From: CALDTK01 sp965215115
GTDB lineage: Bacteria; Bacteroidota; Bacteroidia; Chitinophagales; Saprospiraceae
Length of the DNA: 64,000 nucleotides
Direction: 5' to 3'
Assembly: GCA_965215115.1 (NCBI GenBank)
Contig: OZ244050.1
Span: 3,534,001-3,598,000 of the forward strand
Shown here: positions 1-8,719 of the stretch, one piece after another
Numbering within the stretch: position 1 is the first letter of the stretch
Layout of the letters: every line of letters starts with the position of its first letter
Position numbers and translations under genes: made by a program
Notes under the pieces: generated by a model
The model's database searches: none
Told to the model about the DNA's origin: nothing
What the model saw: the letters and a program-made list of their open reading frames with translations, nothing else

Positions 1-1458
1 ACGGGCTTCCTGCGCGTGAGGCCGATGACGGTGGGGCAGTACGTCGTGTGTATCAGCGTGCAGGAGTGGCGCGGCGATCAGATGATCGGCGAGGTGCGCC
101 GGGACTTCCAGTTCAACGTCGTGGCCTGTGACCCGCGGATCAGCGCGGGGGCGGCGGCGCTGGTGGACGCGGATGTCGTCAACCCGGACCTCATCCTGGT
201 CTGCGGCTCCAAGGATGTCACGCTGCTCAACGTCTCCACGGACGCCAGCTTCATCCAGGCGATCAACTGGATCATCCCCGGTACTAGCACCGGGACCCTC
301 CGTAGCTCCAACAATCAACTCCCCGTGGGCTTCGACGACTACGGCAGCTACCCGGGGCAGTTGATCGTCAACCCGGGGCTCACCTGCGACGACACGGCCA
401 ACTTCGTGATCACGCTCGTGCCGCCGTCGGTGGCGGATGCGAGCTTCACCTACGATACGTGCGTCTACGGCCCGGTGTCGTTCACGTCGAAGTCGAGCTC
501 GGACGGCGGCGTCATCACGGACTACCGCTGGGAGTTCGGCGACGGCACCGAGAGCGCCGAGGTCGACCCGCAACACCTCTACCGCACCAGCGGCCGCAAG
601 TTCGTGACGCACACCATCATCGACGAGCAGGGGTGCGTCGAGGATACGACCGTGGTGCTGAACTACTTCCCGCTCCCGATCCAGTTGCCGGTCGAGGTGT
701 CGTTGGAGCCGGACTGTGCCCCGGCCCGCATCCCGTTCGGGTTCGTCGGCGACCTGATCGACAGCAGCTACACGGTACTCTGGAGTTTTGGCGACGGCCA
801 GACTTCCACCGAACTGTCCCCCCTCCACCTGTACGCCGAGCCCGGGACCTACGACATTTCCGTATTCGTAGAGTCTCCCGAGCGATGTCAGCTCGACTCG
901 CAGCTCACCCGGCCCATCGTCATCCTGGAGAGTCCCCTGAGCGCGTTCACGATGGCGCCGACGAAGGTCGACACCCGTGACCCGGAGGTCTTCTTCACGG
1001 ATCGCAGCATCCAGGCCGTGAGTTGGCAGTGGGCCTTTGACTCGTTGGGCGTGAGTCGGGAGGTCAACCCCTCGTACGTCTTTCCGGACTCGGGGGCCTA
1101 CGCCATCGAACTCGTCGTGAGTCACCTGAACGGCTGCCTCGACACGAGCGTCCAATTCCTACGCATCGATCCCTTCCAGTCTTTGTTCCTCCCGAATGCC
1201 CTGAAGTCCGATGGCGACGGCCGCAACGAGCGGTTCCGCCCGGCGGGCTTCCTGCGGTACGTGACCGACTTCCGCATGGAGGTCTACAATCGCTGGGGCG
1301 AGCGCGTCTTCGAGACCGACGACATCGAGGCCGGGTGGGATGGGTACAACCAACGCACCGGGAGCAAGGCCTCGCCCGGGGTGTACCTCTACCTCGTGAC
1401 CCACGCCGGCATCACCGGACCGCAACGCTACGAGGGGACGGTCACGGTGGTCGAGTAG
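1..1458 (+). CDS. PKD-domain protein with gliding-motility-type C-terminal sorting domain (5' end cut by window)
   Basis: The frame is open from base 1, so the gene begins before the window. The visible part is a chain of beta-rich modules. At least two are PKD domains with the WxFGDG signature (around bases 528-545 and 780-797), typical of large cell-surface adhesins. The last 85 residues match the type B T9SS C-terminal domain (CHU_C family): LPNALKSDGDGRNERF, then YNRWGERVFE, then GWDGYN and GVYLYLV. Such proteins are exported through the outer membrane by the type IX secretion system and anchored at the surface, often in gliding or adhesion. The ligand cannot be told from sequence. The family call is firm. 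Confidence 0.9.
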   Translation, partial: TGFLRVRPMTVGQYVVCISVQEWRGDQMIGEVRRDFQFNVVACDPRISAGAAALVDADVVNPDLILVCGSKDVTLLNVSTDASFIQAINWIIPGTSTGTLRSSNNQLPVGFDDYGSYPGQLIVNPGLTCDDTANFVITLVPPSVADASFTYDTCVYGPVSFTSKSSSDGGVITDYRWEFGDGTESAEVDPQHLYRTSGRKFVTHTIIDEQGCVEDTTVVLNYFPLPIQLPVEVSLEPDCAPARIPFGFVGDLIDSSYTVLWSFGDGQTSTELSPLHLYAEPGTYDISVFVESPERCQLDSQLTRPIVILESPLSAFTMAPTKVDTRDPEVFFTDRSIQAVSWQWAFDSLGVSREVNPSYVFPDSGAYAIELVVSHLNGCLDTSVQFLRIDPFQSLFLPNALKSDGDGRNERFRPAGFLRYVTDFRMEVYNRWGERVFETDDIEAGWDGYNQRTGSKASPGVYLYLVTHAGITGPQRYEGTVTVVE

Positions 1459-1508
1459 CGGCGGCGGTGCCGTCGGGCGGCTGCGGATTTGACGCAGGGG
1501 CATTATTG

Positions 1509-1522
1509 CGCTTGCGCCAAAA
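1509..1522 (-). repeat. hairpin element (variant) upstream of rplS
   Basis: Minus-strand copy of the interspersed element: TTTT, GGC, GCAA loop, GCG. The loop is GNRA but the outermost stem pair is mismatched. It lies in the promoter region of the L19 gene, just before a TACCTTCG -7-like element. Confidence 0.5.
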
Positions 1523-1527
1523 CGCAC

Positions 1528-1535
1528 TACCTTCG
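1528..1535 (+). promoter_or_regulatory. putative -7 element for rplS
   Basis: TACCTTCG differs by one base from the Bacteroidota -7 consensus TAnnTTTG and lies 23 bases before the rplS ATG. No good -33 TTG at the expected distance was seen. Confidence 0.45.
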
Positions 1536-1557
1536 CGCCGCCAAAAAAAGACCCGCC

Positions 1558-1908
1558 ATGGACGCCGTAAAGTTTGTACAAGATCAGCTCGCTGTCGAGA
1601 ATTCGTTTCCCACCTTCCGCGCCGGAGACAACGTCAATGTCGCCTACCGCATCGTCGAGGGGGACAAGGTCCGTATCCAGGAGTACCGCGGGGACGTGAT
1701 CCAGATTAAGGGCCAGGGCGCCACCAAGACCTTCACCGTCCGTAAGATCAGCAACGGCGTCGGCGTCGAGCGGGTGTTCCCCTTCGGGAGCCCCAACCTC
1801 GACAGCGTCACCGTCCTGCGCCAGGGTCGCGTCCGCCAGGCGCGACTGTACTACCTCCGCGACCGCGTCGGCAAGAAGGCCCGCATCCGCGAGAAGAGCC
1901 AGTACTAG
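1558..1908 (+). CDS. rplS: 50S ribosomal protein L19
   Basis: The product of 116 residues matches the normal L19 length and carries its hallmarks: FRAGDNVNVAYRIVEGDKVRIQ near the N-terminus, the GVGVERVFPFGSPNLDSV core, and an RQARLYYLRDRVGKKARI basic C-terminus. L19 sits at the 30S-50S interface. I chose the ATG at 1558 because the frame extends 23 codons further upstream with no L19 similarity, and a -7-like element would fall inside that extension. The gene stands alone between a surface protein and a convergent peptidase gene, and is followed by a clear intrinsic terminator. Confidence 0.95.
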   Translation: MDAVKFVQDQLAVENSFPTFRAGDNVNVAYRIVEGDKVRIQEYRGDVIQIKGQGATKTFTVRKISNGVGVERVFPFGSPNLDSVTVLRQGRVRQARLYYLRDRVGKKARIREKSQY

Positions 1909-1945
1909 TCCACCGGGATCGATCGATCCGCTTCACAGTTTACGC

Positions 1946-1980
1946 AGGGCCTACTCGACGCGATCGGGTAGGCCTTCCGT
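1946..1980 (+). terminator. intrinsic terminator after rplS
   Basis: Seven-bp stem GGCCTAC/GTAGGCC (1948-1954 with 1968-1974) followed by TTCCGTCGTT, 40 bases after the rplS stop. The convergent peptidase gene ends at 2012, so it may serve both strands. Confidence 0.6.
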
Positions 1981-2011
1981 CGTTCGCCTACCCCCGAGCC
2001 GGGGCCAGTGA

Positions 2012-3655
2012 TTAGTCAGGGACGCGCCGGATGTCGTACTCCAGGAGGTAATCGTTTTGCCGAAAGGCGTCCCAGGCAGCGCTCCCCAACGCAAACGTCT
2101 GCGGTCGATCCGTGACGGTAATGCGTCGCGGTCCTACCGCCAGCTCCATCGTGAAGCCCGCCAGCGCTCCTTCGAAATAGGCGATGGTCCGACCGTCCGT
2201 AGCCGGTAGGACCCGCAGCAGCGGTACGGCGGGCTGGTATAGGTACTGCCGCCAAAACGTCCCGTAGCCACTCCCGAAGTGCTCGTCGACGCAGTGCAAC
2301 CAGTCGGTGGTCGTCACGACCCCAGGCGCGTGGGTTTCGTAGAAGTCGCGTAGCATGGCGAGGAAGGGCTCGTGCCCCACCAGCGTCCGGAAGGTGTGCA
2401 GCACCCAGCTCCCCTTAAAGTAGTGATCCGAGGACCCGAAGCCGAGGTAGTTGACGTTGAGTGGCCCGATGATCGGCTCTTCGTTCGCGATGTATTCGCG
2501 CTGGCTCACGAGGTAGCGCACGTAATCCTCGTGCCCGTAGCGACACTCCACGTACAGTGCCTCGAGGTAGGTAGTAAAACTTTCGTGGAGCCACATCTCG
2601 GCGTGGTCGGGCACGCTCAGCGCGTTGCCGAAGTACTCGTGACCCGACTCGTGGACGATGAGGTAGTCCCAGTCCATATCGTCGGGGATCATCCGGTTGA
2701 GGTAGCCGCGCATAAACCGGTTGCCGTACGCGATGGCGCTCTGGTGCTCCATCCCGAGGTAGGGCGCCTCCACGAGGCGGTAGCCGTCGCGCCAGAAAGG
2801 GTAGGGCCCGAGGTAGCTCTCGTAGCAGCGCAGCATCGGTTTGACCTGCCGGAAGTGGCGCCGGGCGCGCCCGAGGTTGTAGTCCAGCACCTCGTAGTCG
2901 AGCGTGAGTGGCGTAGGCCTATCGGGCGAGTGGAGCGTGTCCGCAAAACTCAGGTAGTGCCCCGCGTAGAAGGTGACGTTGTAGTTGTTGATCGGGTAGG
3001 TGGTCGCGTAGCGGAAGCGCGTCCGGTCGCCTTCGAAGTTCTGCCCGCGGAACTGTCCATTCCCGATGACGCGCAGGGGATTCGGCACGCTCATCGCGAA
3101 GCTCACGCTGTCGGGCTCGTCCGAGAGGTGGTCTTTGTTGGGCCACCAGGTGCTCGCGCCGATGCCCTCGCAACTCACGGCGACGAAGGGGCGATTGAGG
3201 CTGTCCACGCGCCAGACGAGGCCCCCGTCCCAGGGCGGCTGCCGCGCCATCCGCGGCTGCCCGGCGTACGTCACCGTCACCGTGTCGAGCCGCCCCGGCG
3301 CCGTCGGCCGGGCGAGCGTGACGAACACCGCGGCGTGCTCGCGCCGGTAGGCCAGGCGGCGCCCGCCTTGCTGAATCTCGGTGATCTCCAGCGCGCGGTC
3401 CAGGTCGAGCTGCAGCGTCGGGTTTGCGAACACCCCGCGGTAGGCCACCCGTACCGTACCGCTGAGGCTGCTGTCGGCGAGGTGGAGGTCGAGGTCCAGC
3501 GCGTAGTGCACCACGTCGTAGCAGGTCCGCTCCGGCCGCAACGCCCCGCGCAGCGTGTCGGCTAGCGTAAAGCCCGACTGTGCCGACGCCGTGGCCGACA
3601 GACTGAGCAGTCCCGAGAGCAAGAAGGTCGTATAGCAGTAAATGCGCTGGGTCAT
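2012..3655 (-). CDS. secreted M1-family (aminopeptidase N-like) metallopeptidase
   Basis: About 547 residues from the ATG at 3655; an adjacent ATG at 3658 is equally possible. The N-terminus is a signal peptide (YCYTTFLLSGLLSLSATASAQ). The fold is gluzincin M1: an N-terminal beta domain, a MEHQSAIAYGN segment replacing the usual GAMEN exopeptidase loop, then HESGH (near residue 335) with the third zinc ligand in WLHESFTTYLE about 18 residues later. M1 enzymes remove N-terminal residues from peptides; this one would act in the periplasm or outside. It is shorter than the roughly 850-residue E. coli PepN, as is common for Bacteroidota single-module forms. There is no T9SS tail. A copy of the hairpin element lies at 2055-2068, encoding FRQN on this strand. 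Confidence 0.88.
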   Translation of the reverse strand: MTQRIYCYTTFLLSGLLSLSATASAQSGFTLADTLRGALRPERTCYDVVHYALDLDLHLADSSLSGTVRVAYRGVFANPTLQLDLDRALEITEIQQGGRRLAYRREHAAVFVTLARPTAPGRLDTVTVTYAGQPRMARQPPWDGGLVWRVDSLNRPFVAVSCEGIGASTWWPNKDHLSDEPDSVSFAMSVPNPLRVIGNGQFRGQNFEGDRTRFRYATTYPINNYNVTFYAGHYLSFADTLHSPDRPTPLTLDYEVLDYNLGRARRHFRQVKPMLRCYESYLGPYPFWRDGYRLVEAPYLGMEHQSAIAYGNRFMRGYLNRMIPDDMDWDYLIVHESGHEYFGNALSVPDHAEMWLHESFTTYLEALYVECRYGHEDYVRYLVSQREYIANEEPIIGPLNVNYLGFGSSDHYFKGSWVLHTFRTLVGHEPFLAMLRDFYETHAPGVVTTTDWLHCVDEHFGSGYGTFWRQYLYQPAVPLLRVLPATDGRTIAYFEGALAGFTMELAVGPRRITVTDRPQTFALGSAAWDAFRQNDYLLEYDIRRVPD

Positions 3656-3761
3656 CATCCGGGACCAAAGATGCTCACCGCCGGGCAAGCGCGCGGGATT
3701 TGTGCGCCCCGGGGCAACCTCGCCGACGTAGCCGGGTTAGGTCCGGGCCGGCTCCCTGCTC

Positions 3762-4994
3762 ATGCTACGACTCCTCATCCCGCTACTTTTCGCCGCCGCA
3801 CTCGATGTGTATGGCTACGTGGTGCTGCGCGCTGTGTTCGCCGATCGATCGGCGGCCTGGCGGACGGGGTTCGCCTACGTCTGGTGGGCGGTGCCGGTGC
3901 TGATGGTGCTGCTCCTGGTGATGAACGGGACGGGCCTTTCGGCAAAACTCCCCAAGGCAGTCACGACCATGCTCGGCGCGGGGCTCTTCATTTTGTACTT
4001 CGCGAAGTTCTGCGCGGCGGTGTTCTTCCTGATCGATGATCTGCGCCGGCTGCTCTATGGCGTCTTTCGGCGCGTGGGTCAGTCGGGCTCCGTGGCTTTC
4101 TGGCCGGACCGCTCAAAATTCCTCACCCAGCTCGGCATCCTGGCCGGTGCCCTGCCGGTAGCGACCCTGAGCTACGGCATCATCCGCAACGGCTACCGTT
4201 ATCAACTCCACGAGGTGGACGTACCGATTGCGGGGCTTCCGCCAAAACACGAGGGCCTGCGCATCGTGCAGATCAGCGACATTCACTCGGGTAGCTTTTA
4301 CCGCCGCGGCCCGATCCGGGACGGCATCAAACTGATCAATGACCAGGGCGCGGACCTGGTCTGTTTCACGGGGGACCTCGTCAACGCGGAGGCCTCCGAG
4401 ATCGAGCCCTACATCGACCTGTTCTCCCGGATCGAGTCGCGCCTGGGGACCTTCTCGACGATCGGCAACCACGACTACGGCAACTACGTAGCCGCGTGGG
4501 GCCCCGCCGAGAAAGAGGCCAACTGGCAACGGCTCTACCGCAACCACCGCGAGCTAGGTTGGGACCTGATGCTCAACGAGAACCGCGTCCTCGACATCGA
4601 CGGGGAGCCCCTGGCGCTCATCGGCGTGGAGAACTGGAGCAACGTCGCGCGCTTCCCGCAGACCGGCGACCTCGACGAGGCCTCGATCGGGACGGAAGGC
4701 GTTTTGACGAAAGTCCTCCTCTCCCACGACCCGACGCACTGGGACGCCAAGGTGGCCCCGCACCGACCGGACGTGCAGCTGCAACTGGCCGGACACACGC
4801 ACGGCTTCCAGTTCGGCGTCGAGGTCCCGGGCCTGCGGTGGAGCCCGAGCCAGTACGTCTACGAGCAGTGGGCCGGGCTTTACTCGCGGGGGAATCAACA
4901 CTTGTACGTCAATCGCGGTTTCGGTTTCCTAGGCTACCCGGGCCGCGTCGGTATCCTACCGGAAGTCACCGTGCTGCGCCTCGTGTCCGCGTAG
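3762..4994 (+). CDS. membrane-anchored metallophosphoesterase
   Basis: A 410-residue protein. About 130 N-terminal residues form several membrane helices, followed by a calcineurin-like phosphoesterase domain with the full metal-binding set: SDIHSG (near residue 172), GDLVN, GNHDYG (near 234), LSHDP and AGHTHG (near 343). This arrangement resembles the YaeI/YkuE group, whose members act on phospholipid-type substrates at the membrane; the substrate here is not predictable. Three hairpin elements lie within the gene (3934-3947, 4234-4247, 4702-4715). The last has the GAC/GTC stem that helps show covariation. Confidence 0.88.
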   Translation: MLRLLIPLLFAAALDVYGYVVLRAVFADRSAAWRTGFAYVWWAVPVLMVLLLVMNGTGLSAKLPKAVTTMLGAGLFILYFAKFCAAVFFLIDDLRRLLYGVFRRVGQSGSVAFWPDRSKFLTQLGILAGALPVATLSYGIIRNGYRYQLHEVDVPIAGLPPKHEGLRIVQISDIHSGSFYRRGPIRDGIKLINDQGADLVCFTGDLVNAEASEIEPYIDLFSRIESRLGTFSTIGNHDYGNYVAAWGPAEKEANWQRLYRNHRELGWDLMLNENRVLDIDGEPLALIGVENWSNVARFPQTGDLDEASIGTEGVLTKVLLSHDPTHWDAKVAPHRPDVQLQLAGHTHGFQFGVEVPGLRWSPSQYVYEQWAGLYSRGNQHLYVNRGFGFLGYPGRVGILPEVTVLRLVSA

Positions 4995-5036
4995 CTTCGC
5001 GCCTACCCATCGTCCGTACCCTCGCCTCGCCCACGC

Positions 5037-5507
5037 ATGCGCAACTCCCCCCTTCTCCTCAGCTTGCTCGTCATCGGCGCCGCGTCCTGCGGCGAGGACC
5101 AAAACTCGGTGACCGAGGCCCCGGCGACCGAGCACGGGCGCTGGGGCATCGTGGGGGCGACCCGCGACGGGAGCGCCACTGCGACCCTGGACGGGGTCTA
5201 CGTCGAGTTCGACACCGGACGCGCGGTGATGACCTCCAACCTCGACAACGGCAGCGTGATCACCTCTAATTACGTCATCGACGCGGAGGCCCTCCTCACG
5301 CCCGACAATCCCCTGTTCCAGCGTATGGAACTGCGCGAGTTGACCGACTCCACGTTGGTGTTGGCGATGAACATCCAGCGGTCGTTCTTCGTGATGTCCT
5401 TCCGGCCCGAGGCCGCGCCCGCGGAGGCGCCGGTACTGGTGCGCCCGGAGGCGATGGAGGACGTACCGGCGGATGACGACCCGCGGGAGGGCGGGGATTT
5501 GCAGTAG
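5037..5507 (+). CDS. hypothetical lipoprotein
   Basis: A 156-residue protein with a lipoprotein signal (MRNSPLLLSLLVIGAASC; Cys at residue 18 is the likely lipidation site). The mature part is acidic and looks like a small beta-rich domain, and the last 30 residues are Pro/Glu/Asp-rich. I recognise no family. It starts 42 bases after the phosphoesterase stop and could be co-transcribed with it. Likely in the outer or inner membrane as a lipid-anchored protein. Confidence 0.7.
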   Translation: MRNSPLLLSLLVIGAASCGEDQNSVTEAPATEHGRWGIVGATRDGSATATLDGVYVEFDTGRAVMTSNLDNGSVITSNYVIDAEALLTPDNPLFQRMELRELTDSTLVLAMNIQRSFFVMSFRPEAAPAEAPVLVRPEAMEDVPADDDPREGGDLQ

Positions 5508-5666
5508 GGGGCGGGGCGCCGCTAAAGGTCGGAACGGTCGTGGACCATGAGTTCGGCCAGACTACAGGTGCTAAACTACCGCAGACTACCGAACGCCGAG
5601 CACTCACCTGAGTCCCCTCGTCTAGAGACCGCGAGATCCCTAAGCCCCCCAGCCTCAGCCCTAACG

Positions 5667-5701
5667 CAAAAAGCTCCGAGCGCATTCGTGCACTCGGAGC
5701 T
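5667..5701 (-). terminator. intrinsic terminator for the DUF1573 gene
   Basis: Nine-bp perfect stem AGCTCCGAG/CTCGGAGCT (5672-5680 with 5693-5701). Read on the minus strand it is followed by TTTTTGCG, 38 bases past the stop of the minus-strand gene at 5739. Confidence 0.8.
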
Positions 5702-5738
5702 CTCTACGGGATCCTCGGAAGGATCACCAGGTGATTGG

Positions 5739-6167
5739 TTACTGTCCGCCGCTCAGGGTATTCGAAGGCGCATTCGGGAGCGCGTCCTCGGCCGCGGCAC
5801 CTGGGTTGACCTTGCCCTTGATGGTGAGGGTGTGGCTGGCCTCGCCCTCGTTGGTCGTGAGGGTCACGGTCTTCTGGAAGGGCCCGACGCGGTCGGTGGC
5901 GTAGCGGACCTCGATCATGGCCGACTCACCGGGGGCGATGGGCTGCTTCGGGTAGGAGGGGACGGTGCACCCGCAGGAGCCCTTGGCGTGCTTGATGACG
6001 AGGGGCTCGTTGCCCTTGTTGGTAAACTTGAAGACACGGAGCGGGTCGCTGTTCTGCGCGATGGTGCCGTAGTCGATCTCGTTGCTCTCGAAAACCATCT
6101 TCGGGCCTTGGGCCTGGGCGGTGAAGACGCCGATGCAGAGGACGAGGAGTGTCAGGAAACTTTTCAT
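5739..6167 (-). CDS. DUF1573 domain secreted protein
   Basis: A 142-residue protein: signal peptide (MKSFLTLLVLCIGVFTAQAQ) and one DUF1573 domain, with IDYGTIAQNSDPLRVFKFTNKGNEPL, then the conserved KGSCGCTVP and APGESAMIEVRY segments. DUF1573 is an Ig-like fold widespread in Bacteroidota envelope proteins; its molecular role is not established. The gene is monocistronic, with its own promoter-like TAGCTTTG (minus strand 6193-6200) and a strong terminator. Confidence 0.88.
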   Translation of the reverse strand: MKSFLTLLVLCIGVFTAQAQGPKMVFESNEIDYGTIAQNSDPLRVFKFTNKGNEPLVIKHAKGSCGCTVPSYPKQPIAPGESAMIEVRYATDRVGPFQKTVTLTTNEGEASHTLTIKGKVNPGAAAEDALPNAPSNTLSGGQ

Positions 6168-6192
6168 GGGTAGCTGTTTGTGGATGGCTGTG

Positions 6193-6200
6193 CAAAGCTA
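6193..6200 (-). promoter_or_regulatory. putative -7 element for the DUF1573 gene
   Basis: On the minus strand this reads TAGCTTTG, a perfect TAnnTTTG match, 26 bases upstream of the ATG at 6167. Confidence 0.55.
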
Positions 6201-6270
6201 ACGCCAGACTGAGGGGGGCGTGCGGGAGCGGGGCGCGCTCGGGCGTTAAACGGGCGTTAACGAGAGTGCT

Positions 6271-6278
6271 TACCTTTA
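6271..6278 (+). promoter_or_regulatory. putative -7 element for the E1 dehydrogenase gene
   Basis: TACCTTTA matches TAnnTTTG at seven of eight positions, 26 bases before the TTG start at 6304. It shares a short divergent intergenic region with the DUF1573 promoter. Confidence 0.45.
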
Positions 6279-6303
6279 CGCCGACCCGACCAAACCCAGC
6301 CCA

Positions 6304-8661
6304 TTGACCAACCCGACCGATCTCATTGACAGCCTCTCGTTCGAGACCAGCGTCGTGCCGTCCGCCACCGCGCTCGAGCACTACTACTGGTGCTGCCTGA
6401 GCCGGGCCTGCTCCGTGATCGCGCGCCGCGAAGTCCTCAACGGGCGGGCGAAGTTCGGGATCACCGGCGACGGTAAGGAGCTGCCCCAGGTGGCGCTCGC
6501 GAGCCAGTTCGAGCCCGGGGACTGGCGCTCGGGCTACTACCGCGACCAGACCCTGATGATGGTCACGGGCCTGGCCAGCGTCGAGGACTACTTCTCGCAG
6601 CTCTACGCCGACCCCGAGCGCGATCCGTTCAGCGGCGGGCGCCAGATGGTGTGCCACTTCGCCACCCCGACCATCGACGGCGACGGGGCCTGGGTCGACC
6701 AGACGGCCCGCAAGAACGTCTCCGCGGACATCAGCTGCACCGCCGGCCAGATGGCGCGCGGGCTCGGGCTCGCCTTCGCGTCCAAGAAGTTTCGCAACAA
6801 CCCCGACCTCGCCCACCTCTCGCAGTTCTCCCGCCAGGGCCGCGAGATTTGCTGGGTCACGATCGGCGACGCGTCTACCTCGGAAGGGGTATTTTGGGAG
6901 AGCATGAACGCTGCCGGCGTCCTCCAGGTCCCGATGGTGATCAGCGTCTGGGACGACGGCTACGGTATCAGCGTCCCGATCGAGTACCAGACCACGAAGG
7001 GCTCCATCTCGGCGGCGCTCGCCGGCCTGCGCCGCGACGACGCCCACGACGGCATCGAGATCATCCGCTGCTTCGGGTGGGACTACCCGGGCCTGCTCGA
7101 GGCCTACGCGCGCGCCGCCCGCCTGGCGCGCGAGGCGCACGTACCGGTCCTCGTCCACGTCCAGCAGGTCACCCAGCAGCTCGGGCACTCCACCTCGGGC
7201 TCGCACGAGCGCTACAAGTCGGTGTCGCGCATGACCTTCGAGCGCGAGCACGACTGCAACGCGCGCTTCGCGCAGTGGATCGAGCGCAACGGCGTCGCGA
7301 AGGCCGATGAGCTCGCCGCGATCCGCGAGCGCGCCGAGGAGGAGGCCAAGGCCGGCCAGCGCGCCGCCCTGGAGCACGTCACGAGCATCAACCAGGCCGC
7401 GGTCCAGGAGGCGATCCATCTCCTGGGGCGGGGCTCCGCCGAGGCCAAGCAACTCGAGTCCGACCCGTTCGCCGGCACGACGGAGGCGCTCTCGACCGTG
7501 AGGCGTACGCTGCTTTCGCTAAAACTCGCCGGTCGGCCCCAGCGCGAGGACCTCGTCGGTTACGCGGCGCGCTACACGGAGCGCGGCATGGGACACTACG
7601 CCGACTCCCTCTACCTGGAGGGCCGCGGAAGCGTCCACAGCGTACCGGCGGTCCCGGCGGTCTTCGACGAGAAGGCGGCCCTGGTGCCGGGCTACAAGAT
7701 CCTCAACGAGTTCTTCGACCACCTCTTCGGTCGCGACCCGCGCGTGATGGCCTTCGGGGAGGACGTCGGCAGGATCGGCGACGTCAACCAGGGCTTCGCG
7801 GGCCTGCAGGAGAAGTACGGGGAGGCGCGCATCTTCGACTGCGGCATCCGCGAGTGGTCTATCGTCGGGCAGGCCATCGGACTCGCGCTGCGCGGCCTGC
7901 GGCCGATTGCGGAGATTCAGTACCTCGACTACCTAATCTACGGCCTCTCGGCGCTCTCGGATGATCTGGCCTGCCTGCTCTACCGCTCGGACGGGATCCA
8001 ACGCGCCCCGGCGATCATCCGCACGCGCGGCCACCGGCTCGAGGGCATCTGGCACTCCGGCTCCCCGATGGGGATGATCATCAATAGTCTGCGCGGGATG
8101 CACGTCTGCGTACCGCGCAACATGCTCCAGGCCGTCGGTTTGTACAACACCCTCATGCAGGCCGACGAGCCCGCGCTCGTGGTGGAGTGCCTGAATGGGT
8201 ACCGCTTGCGCGAAAAACGGCCCACCAACCTCACGGAGTACACCGTGCCGCTGGGTAAGGTAGACGTGGTCCGCCCCGGGACCGACCTCACCATCGTGAC
8301 CTACGGTGCCTGCTTCGCGATCTGCGAGGAGGCCACCGAGTTGCTCGCCGCCCACGGTCGCGAAGTCGAGCTAATCGACATCCAGACGCTGCTGCCCTTC
8401 GACCTCGCCTACGACATCGCGAAGAGCTTACGCAAGACGAGCCGCCTGCTCATCGTCGACGAGGACGCCCCGGGCGGGGCGAGCGGGTATATCCTCGACG
8501 AGGTGCTGAATCGCCAGGACGCCTTCCGGTTATTGGATGTGGCCCCCAGGACCCTGAGTGCCCACGCGCACCGCCCGCCCTACGGCACCGACGGCGACTA
8601 CATCACGAAGCCGAACGTCGAGGACGTGGTGGAGGCGGCGCTGGCGTTACTAGCGGCTTAA
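6304..8661 (+). CDS. fused thiamine-diphosphate 2-oxoacid dehydrogenase E1, alpha and beta parts
   Basis: A 785-residue single-chain E1. Residues 1 to about 400 are E1-alpha, with the ThDP segment GDASTSEG (near 187) ending in WDDGYGIS, where many E1-alphas have two Asn. Residues from about 462 are E1-beta (YKILNEFFDHLF, FGEDVG, then the transketolase C-terminal domain). Fused E1s of this type act on pyruvate or branched-chain 2-oxoacids, feeding lipoyl E2; no E2/E3 gene is nearby, so the substrate is open. The start is TTG, placed from the promoter-like element and the beginning of similarity. A variant hairpin element sits at the domain linker (7511-7524). The right flank is interrupted by an IS element 58 bases downstream. 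Confidence 0.9.
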   Translation: MTNPTDLIDSLSFETSVVPSATALEHYYWCCLSRACSVIARREVLNGRAKFGITGDGKELPQVALASQFEPGDWRSGYYRDQTLMMVTGLASVEDYFSQLYADPERDPFSGGRQMVCHFATPTIDGDGAWVDQTARKNVSADISCTAGQMARGLGLAFASKKFRNNPDLAHLSQFSRQGREICWVTIGDASTSEGVFWESMNAAGVLQVPMVISVWDDGYGISVPIEYQTTKGSISAALAGLRRDDAHDGIEIIRCFGWDYPGLLEAYARAARLAREAHVPVLVHVQQVTQQLGHSTSGSHERYKSVSRMTFEREHDCNARFAQWIERNGVAKADELAAIRERAEEEAKAGQRAALEHVTSINQAAVQEAIHLLGRGSAEAKQLESDPFAGTTEALSTVRRTLLSLKLAGRPQREDLVGYAARYTERGMGHYADSLYLEGRGSVHSVPAVPAVFDEKAALVPGYKILNEFFDHLFGRDPRVMAFGEDVGRIGDVNQGFAGLQEKYGEARIFDCGIREWSIVGQAIGLALRGLRPIAEIQYLDYLIYGLSALSDDLACLLYRSDGIQRAPAIIRTRGHRLEGIWHSGSPMGMIINSLRGMHVCVPRNMLQAVGLYNTLMQADEPALVVECLNGYRLREKRPTNLTEYTVPLGKVDVVRPGTDLTIVTYGACFAICEEATELLAAHGREVELIDIQTLLPFDLAYDIAKSLRKTSRLLIVDEDAPGGASGYILDEVLNRQDAFRLLDVAPRTLSAHAHRPPYGTDGDYITKPNVEDVVEAALALLAA

Positions 8662-8719
8662 TACTGTGGCTATAGCTAGGCAGAGGTGATTTCCGAAGTC
8701 ACATTGTGTTCCTAGAAAG

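Noticed and set aside
786..799. TTTTGGCGACGGCC, which looks like another hairpin element
   Set aside because: The loop GACG is not GNRA and the sequence encodes the conserved PKD motif WSFGDG, which explains it.
2246..2257. GCCGCCAAAACG resembling the element
   Set aside because: No stem-loop of the required form can be drawn.
2372..3565. 397-codon frame opposite the M1 peptidase
   Set aside because: Shadow frame; the opposite strand carries HExxH and a signal peptide.
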